NCBI RefSeq assembly: GCF_000226095.1
Contig: NC_016472.1
Coordinates: 1,364,001 to 1,428,000 of the forward strand
Direction: 5' to 3'
Length of the DNA stretch: 64,000 nt
Origin: Thermothelomyces thermophilus ATCC 42464
Lineage: Eukaryota > Ascomycota > Sordariomycetes > Sordariales > Chaetomiaceae
Shown here piece after piece: positions 58,376-64,000 of this stretch. A program made the position numbers and the translations under genes. Each line of letters opens with the position of its first letter. The stretch's first letter is position 1. Under the pieces are notes generated by a model, which saw only the letters and a program-made list of their open reading frames with translations, was not told the origin of the DNA and did not search any database.

Positions 58376-59146
58376 CTACTGGGTCTTGAACAGTAGGATT
58401 GCGCAGTGGCCGAGGTAGAAGTAGATGAAGTGCTTGGTCTCTGGTTTGTGCGGGTCGATGTCGTCAGTGGTCGTCTGCAGCAGCCCGAAGCGAAGGAAGA
58501 GGGGTGGTCGACTTCATACCGTGAGTCACGAAGCTTCCGAAGTTACGGCCCACGATGCAGTGCCAGGTGGGCCCCTTCCTCTCGTCGAACTATGTATCAG
58601 AGTATTGCGTCAGCGGAAGGTCCGTGGCCCGGTGTTAGCTGGAAATAGCGTAGTAGGCATACGGTTCGCTTGATATGCTGGGCAATGTCCTATCCAGGCG
58701 ATTAATGTTAGTTACGCTAGTTAGACCGCGCGAACTGGGGTGTCAAGAGCACAAACCTTCTCGATGGTAAACTTTGCCATCGCCTCCTGGGCTAAGGTAC
58801 ATCATAGGTTAGTCCGGTATGTCCCGGTTTGACCACGAAGGTCACGATCGGATCCAGGTCGTACATACCCACTTCGATGACCTCTTGTTGCATGTCCTCA
58901 GTCTGTCATGCTCGGTGTGTTAGACTTGTCTCCGGGGGCCGAAATCGGACGGCGGGCATATCGATGCGGAGGACGAACCATATCAGCGCTCTTAATCTGG
59001 GCTGCTACAGAAGTTAGCAAACGCGGTTTGTGAGGGTTTGTGAGTCAGGCGTGCGCAGTGAAAGGGGCTGCGGCAACCGTACCCTCGAGCTTCTCCCGGG
59101 CGACAGGGGAGCTGCTCCTAGCTTGCTTCCTCTCGTCGGTCGGCAT
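58376..59146 (-). CDS. DYN2: Dynein light chain LC8 (DYNLL / Dyn2)
   Basis: Seven exons: 59146-59083, 59001-58979, 58902-58869, 58791-58757, 58689-58663, 58589-58520, 58440-58376; total 318 nt, 105 aa. Introns are 65-81 nt. Four exons are only 23-35 nt. Two donors are unusual (GTTCGT after exon 2, GTTTGT after exon 4). The spliced product has a 17-residue variable N-terminus, then [60 protein letters not shown] and [17 protein letters not shown]. These are the invariant LC8 blocks, so every exon is supported by conserved protein sequence. LC8 is a dimeric hub protein that binds short linear motifs in dynein intermediate chain and many other partners, acting in microtubule transport and nuclear migration. 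It is divergent from MRD1 across 744 bp. Confidence 0.95.
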
Positions 59147-59890
59147 TGTGTCTTGGGTTGAGGTCTGTCTTCGGCTACGCAGTCAGCACAGACTCTGCAG
59201 CAATTTGACACTGCGGACGCAAGCGGAGGAGCCGTTCCGTGTCTGCACACGGGTGATGCATCCCCCCTCCTGTCCTTGCGTCGCAGGTCCTGACGAAATT
59301 GGATGGGGGGGCTAACGTACAAGCAAACAAGGTAAACTTTGGTGGATTCGACAATGAGGCGCTGCAAACCTGGTACAGGTACGGGCGCAAAGGTGTGGCA
59401 GTCCAAACTTGATGTACGAAAACGTTAGGAGAAAGGCGATTCGCGGTGTTGTGTGAACGGGCAAGTGCTCTGCATCGAATTGTTTGTGGTCTTCCACGTA
59501 GAGGTCGGCGCGGCTCGGCCGAAGCTAAATGATTGGTGCCGCACTCCTTGGCGTCACTTGGGCTCAGCGCTTGGTCCCGGCCCAGAATTCAAGGAGCAGG
59601 CCCCGGAACACACTTGGCAACCCGGGAGCGGGGCGGGCTAGTTATTTTCCGGACATAGTTACTCCGCTCAAGTGTGGTGAAGGACAGGCGATAAGATAAC
59701 CACTAGAGCTGTGGGGCCGGCATTGAAATTTCTGGAACGGGTGCCCAAAAAAAAAAAAAAAAGAGGACTCAAGCTTATTGCATTTCATTGAAGATCAAAA
59801 CAAGATCACATCAACAACGGGAATGATTGTGCGGTAGCCTTTGCTTCAAACCCTGCCGGCGGCAGACAGGAAGCAATATAATCAACGAAC
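59147..59890. promoter_or_regulatory. Divergent promoter region LC8 / MRD1
   Basis: 744 bp between the two start codons, with an A-rich run at 59748-59762 about 130 bp before MRD1. No gene is seen. Confidence 0.6.
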
Positions 59891-62639
59891 ATGGAGTCCT
59901 CGAGAGTGTTCGTCAAGAATCTGCCACCGACCATTTCGGAGGCCGAGTTTCGCAACCACTTCTCTGCCCAGGGTCGCGAAGTCACCGATGTCAAGCTCTT
60001 CTCTAACCGCCGCATCGGCTTTGTTGGCTACAAGTCGCATGAAGATGCTGCAAAGGCCGTCAAGTACTTCAACAAAACCTTCATCCGGTTGTCTAGGATA
60101 TCTGTCGACTTGGCCAAGCCGGTAAGGTCAACCCGCCCCGACTCGCCAGGCTCCTGCTGATCATAGATGCAAGATTGCAGACTCAAAACCGAAATTGCCA
60201 GCCGCAAAGGATGAGCAGCGTCATGATGGCGCCGGCATTTCCTCTCGCAAGCTTGACGGCACCGGCGTAGACCAAACCGATGACGAGAAATCAAAGAAGA
60301 GAAAGAGGGAGGCACTTGAGGAGGCGGATCCCAAGCTGCAAGAGTACCTTGAGGTTATGGGACATCCGGTCAAGAAGCCCCGTGACAGGGAAGTGGTTGG
60401 CACCGGTCAAGAGGCTGATTCGGTAGCCGCCGTCCCCCCTGCCGTCATTGAGGCGGGCGAGAGCGACGACGAGTATGAGGATATCCCCTCGCTCAAACCG
60501 AAAGGGGGGCCCAAAGGGGATCCCGCTCCTGTCGAGGCCGCACCCACAGCTGTGCCAGATGGCGAAGGCCCTACGCCGGCAGCAGGAGACGTACGCGTGA
60601 GGGAGGTGCCGAAGGTGGCTGCAGACGCGACAGATGATGACTGGCTCCGGTCAAGGACAAATCGTCTGCTTGACCTCGTGGATCCTGATGACCCAGAGTT
60701 TGCTGCGCGGGCAGTTCCATCGGCCCCCGCAGCCGCGACCACCCATGCACCCGAGCCAAAAGATTCGGGACATGTTGAAACAACCACCAATACTGATGGC
60801 CCCAACCAGGGCGCACCCGTGCCAACTGAGGATACCGAGGACGCCATAAAGCAAATCGAAAAGACTCGCAGGCTGTTCTTGCGGAATCTCAGCTACACCG
60901 TCACAGAGGATGACATTCAAGAGCACTTCTCCAAGTTTGGGGCTCTGGAAGAGGTAAGGATGCTCTCATTCTTCTGTCCATACAAGCGCTTGCCCTTTGT
61001 GATGAATCCCTTGATAGGGACAGCTTATGCCATTGGCATATGACGAAACCCTTGGGCTCAGTATTTAGTAGATGCTTCGAGATTCTGATGAGAGGGGCCG
61101 ATTATCTTATTATTTCCATTCACCGGGCACCGGACGCTCGCTAACAGCATACAGGTAAATCTTCCGTTGGATAGCCGGGGCCAAGGCAAGGGTTTCGCCA
61201 TGATCCGCTATGAGCAGCCGGCTGCCGCGGTCGCGGCATTTCAGACAGACGGCTCGATCTTTCAGGGCCGAATAATACACATCATCCCTGGTTCGGCGAA
61301 AAGGGAGAAGAAACTGGATGAATTCGCACTTTCCAAGCTGCCCCACAAGAAGCAGCAGCTTCTCAAGAAGAAGGCCGAGGCAGCGTCTAGCACCTTCAAC
61401 TGGAATTCGCTCTTCATGAGCCAAGACGCTGTCAACACAGCCGTGGCAGAACGTCTCGGTATTTCCAAACACGAGCTCCTGGATCCCACGGACGCGTCTG
61501 CTGCCGTGAAACAGGCAGTTGCGGAGACCACGGTGATTCAAGAGGCTAAAGCCCACTTCGCCGCCCATGGGGTGAATATCGAGGCGTTCAAGTCGCAGCA
61601 GCGAGGCGACACTGCGATCCTCGTCAAGAATATCAAGAACGCCTCGATCGAAGAATTGAGAAACCTCTTTGAGGAGCATGGTTCTGTGGTGAGGGTTCTG
61701 ATGCCGCCGAGCGGTACCATCGCCATCGTCCAGTTTGGACAGCCGGCGGCTTGCCGAGCCGCCTTCGCCAAGAAGGCGTACTCACGGTTCAAAGATTCAG
61801 TGTTGTTTCTGGAGAAAGCCCCCAAAGGATTGTTCGTAGACAATGCGGCCCCGCCTCAGGAACCTCAGGATCGCCCTGCTGGCGTTCAGAAGCCCTCGGT
61901 TGCCGATCTGCTGGAGCGCCATGACGACGAGGATCAGCAACTCGAGACGACCTCTCTGTATGTCCGTAATCTCAACTTCTCAACCACCGCCGAGGGCTTG
62001 ACCAATGCCTTCAAACACCTGGACGGGTTTGTGAGCGCCACGGTCAAGACCAAAAAGGATCCCAAGCGGCCGGGTCAGGTGCTCAGCATGGGTTTCGGAT
62101 TCTGTGCCTTCAGGACCAAAGAGCAGGCTCAAGCGGCTCTGAAGGTCATGGACGGCTATGTGCTGGACGCGCATAAGCTTTCCGTAAAGGCTTCGCACAG
62201 GGGCCATGACGCCGCTGAAGAACGCAGGCGTGAAGACCTTGCCAAGAAAGCAGCGGCGCAGCGGACAAAGATTGTCATCAAGAACCTTCCATTCGAGGCA
62301 ACCAAAAAGGATGTGCGTGCCTTGTTTAGTGCTTATGGCAAACTGGTTGCACTTCGCCTCCCGAAGAAGTTCAACTCGATGTCGCGCGGCTTCGCATTTG
62401 CCGAGTTCGCCACGGCCAAAGAGGCGCTTAACGCTCTTACTGCACTCAAGGACACTCATCTTCTGGGACGCCGGCTGGTTCTCGACTTTGCAGAGGCTGA
62501 TGAGGTTGACCCAGAAGAGCAAATCAAGGCCATGGAGAAGAAGATCAGGGGACAGGTGAACAAAGTCACATTACAGAAGCTCACGGGAGAAGGGAGGAAA
62601 CGGATCAACATCGGGGATAAAGATGAGGATGAGGCATGA
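59891..62639 (+). CDS. MRD1: Multiple RNA-binding domain protein Mrd1
   Basis: Exons 59891-60121, 60174-60953 and 61155-62639; introns of 52 and 201 nt; product 831 aa (yeast Mrd1 887). Five RRM domains are visible: RRM1 about 4-76 (RVFVKNLPP, IGFVGYKS), RRM2 about 308-385 (RLFLRNLSY, GKGFAMIRY), RRM3 about 491-560 (AILVKNIKN), RRM4 about 603-682 (SLYVRNLNFS, GFGFCAFR) and RRM5 about 709-785 (KIVIKNLPF, SRGFAFAEF). Between RRM1 and RRM2 is a long acidic linker; after RRM2 lies the conserved segment AEAASSTFNWNSLFMSQDAV typical of Mrd1/RBM19. The protein binds pre-rRNA and the U3 snoRNP and is needed for the early cleavages that release 18S rRNA. The first intron's acceptor was chosen as GCAAG at 60173 because it keeps frame; the nearer-looking GCAG at 60180 does not. 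Confidence 0.96.
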
Positions 62640-63377
62640 CAGCACGAAGAATCGATCTCTAGATAGATCTTGGATCATCAGAGACAAAGAAGGACCAGTA
62701 CCCTCGAGAGTTAACTTATTTTTGGTGGCTATGCCGCCCTTGCCGAGGAGGCGTTGTCCATATCCCTGCGGTTCCCTTTGCAGAACCCCCCACCTCTGCC
62801 CTGTTGAAGAATACCCGGCCAGCCTTTCACGCCTTCCCATTGCGTCTAATTAGTCTTTTTGTGCGAAGACTAATCTTGTTCGCGTCCCGGGGATGGCGTG
62901 CGCCCCGAGAGCAGCGCCGTGGTCCCGAGACGGTCCACGCCAACCAACGAGTTTGTCGCATGTTCCCCTGGAGGCTATGTCAAAGCCTTTTGATGCCCTT
63001 GCGTGCAGATGGTACGGTGCTGTGCGTCCTTCGGGGCCGGAACTAACAAAGCAGTGGCCCCTAGCTACCTAACAAGTTGCAACAGCATCCCTACCTATCT
63101 CCGGGGGGGGGGGGGGGGGGGGAAGGGAACGGACACTGGGTTCATGCAGTGTCGATGGCCGCCCGTTATATCCTATGCCCTCGCTCCCTTTGATATGTCG
63201 GGCTTCGCTAGCCCAGCATATTTCATAGAAAGGTTCTAACTCGCAATCCAGAGTGGAAGTCATTCCACTCCAGCTTTCCCCTCCTCCTCGATTCCTCGAT
63301 TCTTCGCCGGCATTCCGAGGCATTCGCCTGCCACCGCGGAACCCATTGCGATTCTGCAAGCGCCATTGTGCTCAGCA
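62640..63377. other. Intergenic region MRD1 / TEA-domain gene
   Basis: 738 bp containing the 3' flank of MRD1 and the presumed promoter of the TEA-domain gene. A 20-nt poly-G run lies at 63103-63122. No gene is seen. Confidence 0.6.
63103..63122. repeat. Poly-G tract (20 nt)
   Basis: Longest G run in the window, 255 bp upstream of the TEA-domain gene's likely start. Confidence 0.9.
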
Positions 63378-64000
63378 ATGGAACCGCCACTGAGGCTTCT
63401 CGCTCCCTCGGCGCAGTGCTATTCACCACTGCCAAACCACGAACATGAAGACCGCCATCCGGGCTCGCCTTGCAGACAGTGTCTCCAGGAATTGGCAGGA
63501 AACGTTCAACTCCCGCACATGGCCTGGTATGGCCAGCAGTTTGAAGCCCTTTCATCGATCCCGCCATCGATTCCGCCATCGATTCCGCCGGTGATGGCAG
63601 CACCCGTCTTGCGAACGCAGTCACTTGGGCCAGACTATGGCACGCCGGCGTACCCCAGACCCCAGCAACGACAGGAGGCTCGCCTGCGCGGCAGAAAGCA
63701 GGGGCGAGGGTCTAACCCGCTCATGCCCCTGCTGACCCAGGCGTTCCAGAACTACCGGAAGAAACAGGCGGACAAGCCAGAACAGAAATGGCCCGAGGCA
63801 TTGGAGGGGCACTTCCTTGACGGTAAGTCTACCGAGCAAACAAAGGCACGCCCCCCTAGTGCCGTCCCTTTCTGTGTGTCTGTGTCTCCGTATGGCTGGC
63901 TGATCCTGGTTTGGTTTGGCAACCAGCACTTCTACTCATCCCTCAGATGGGGCGCAGTAAATATAGCATAGAGCAGCGTCAGCAGGGGCGGAACCAGTTG
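63378..64000 (+). CDS. TEA/ATTS-domain transcription factor (AbaA/TEC1 type), 5' part only
   Basis: Exon 1 63378-63822 and exon 2 63927 to beyond the window end; intron 104 nt (GTAAGT donor, AACCAG acceptor). About 173 residues are visible. The start ATG at 63378 is the first in the frame. The N-terminus is Pro/Ser-rich, with an IPPS repeat (SSIPPSIPPSIPP). The TEA domain begins NYRKKQADKPEQKWPEALEG, and the splice joins HFLD to ALLLIPQMGRSKYSIEQ, followed by QQGRNQL at the window edge. That spacing is the conserved first half of the TEA/ATTS DNA-binding fold. In fungi this family includes AbaA (conidiophore development) and Tec1 (filamentation). The rest of the gene is outside the window, so the orthologue cannot be named with certainty; the sequence looks nearest the AbaA-like group of Sordariomycetes. 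Confidence 0.85.

Noticed and set aside
1-64000. tRNA, rRNA, CRISPR arrays, retroelements and virus-like elements
   Set aside because: Both strands were read for GGTTCRANNCC-type B boxes, paired direct repeats with spacers, and reverse-transcriptase, integrase or capsid motifs. None was found; GGTTCG hits at 26403, 30015 and 36330 lack any cloverleaf context.

Overview
The window is nuclear DNA of a filamentous ascomycete (Pezizomycotina), most likely one of the Sordariomycetes. Protein-coding genes carry short introns (about 50-220 nt) with GTRNGT-type donors, CTRAC-like branch sites and YAG acceptors. The products are typical of Neurospora/Chaetomium relatives: L-arabinitol 4-dehydrogenase, a LaeA-type methyltransferase, DUF7624 and DUF1479 proteins, and an AbaA/TEC1-type TEA-domain regulator. 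Gene models below were built by hand: splice sites were chosen so that the frame and the family's conserved sequence run through each junction. Nothing was searched against a database.

Layout. 0-4.5 kb: UTP4 (minus strand, 3' end cut by the window edge) and nicotinate phosphoribosyltransferase NPT1, divergently arranged. 4.5-10.5 kb: gene-poor, full of short repeats. 10.5-11.9 kb: LaeA-like methyltransferase. 11.9-15.6 kb: gene-poor. 15.6-29.6 kb: dense block with ATP synthase subunit g, L-arabinitol dehydrogenase, a BAP31-like ER protein, a DUF1479 oxygenase, a conserved helix-hairpin-helix protein, a small zinc-finger protein and a 2OG-Fe(II) oxygenase. 30.4-34.2 kb: UTP17 and RPB10 share a 366-bp divergent promoter. 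37.5-40.1 kb: large DUF7624 protein. 41.4-42.7 kb: protein-lysine methyltransferase. 44.3-45.1 kb: an unrecognised helical protein. 45.1-54.4 kb: gene-poor, with one DNA transposon relic bearing ~95-bp terminal inverted repeats. 54.4-64 kb: ELL-type elongation factor, LC8 dynein light chain, MRD1, and the start of a TEA-domain transcription factor cut by the window edge.

Common threads. Four genes serve ribosome synthesis or transcription machinery: UTP4 and UTP17 (both subunits of the t-UTP/UtpA complex), MRD1 (35S pre-rRNA processing) and RPB10 (shared by all three RNA polymerases). The rest is mixed housekeeping and metabolism; I see no biosynthetic cluster around the LaeA-like gene. No tRNA, rRNA, CRISPR, retroelement or virus-like element was recognised. 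The most unusual signals are outside genes: the inverted-repeat element near 47.5 kb, a strongly over-represented intergenic 9-mer (TACTCCGTA/TACGGAGTA, at least 15 exact copies), many long poly-G/poly-C runs, and a short interstitial telomere-type repeat upstream of the BAP31-like gene. I found no clear previously undescribed system; the leads are ranked in the findings.
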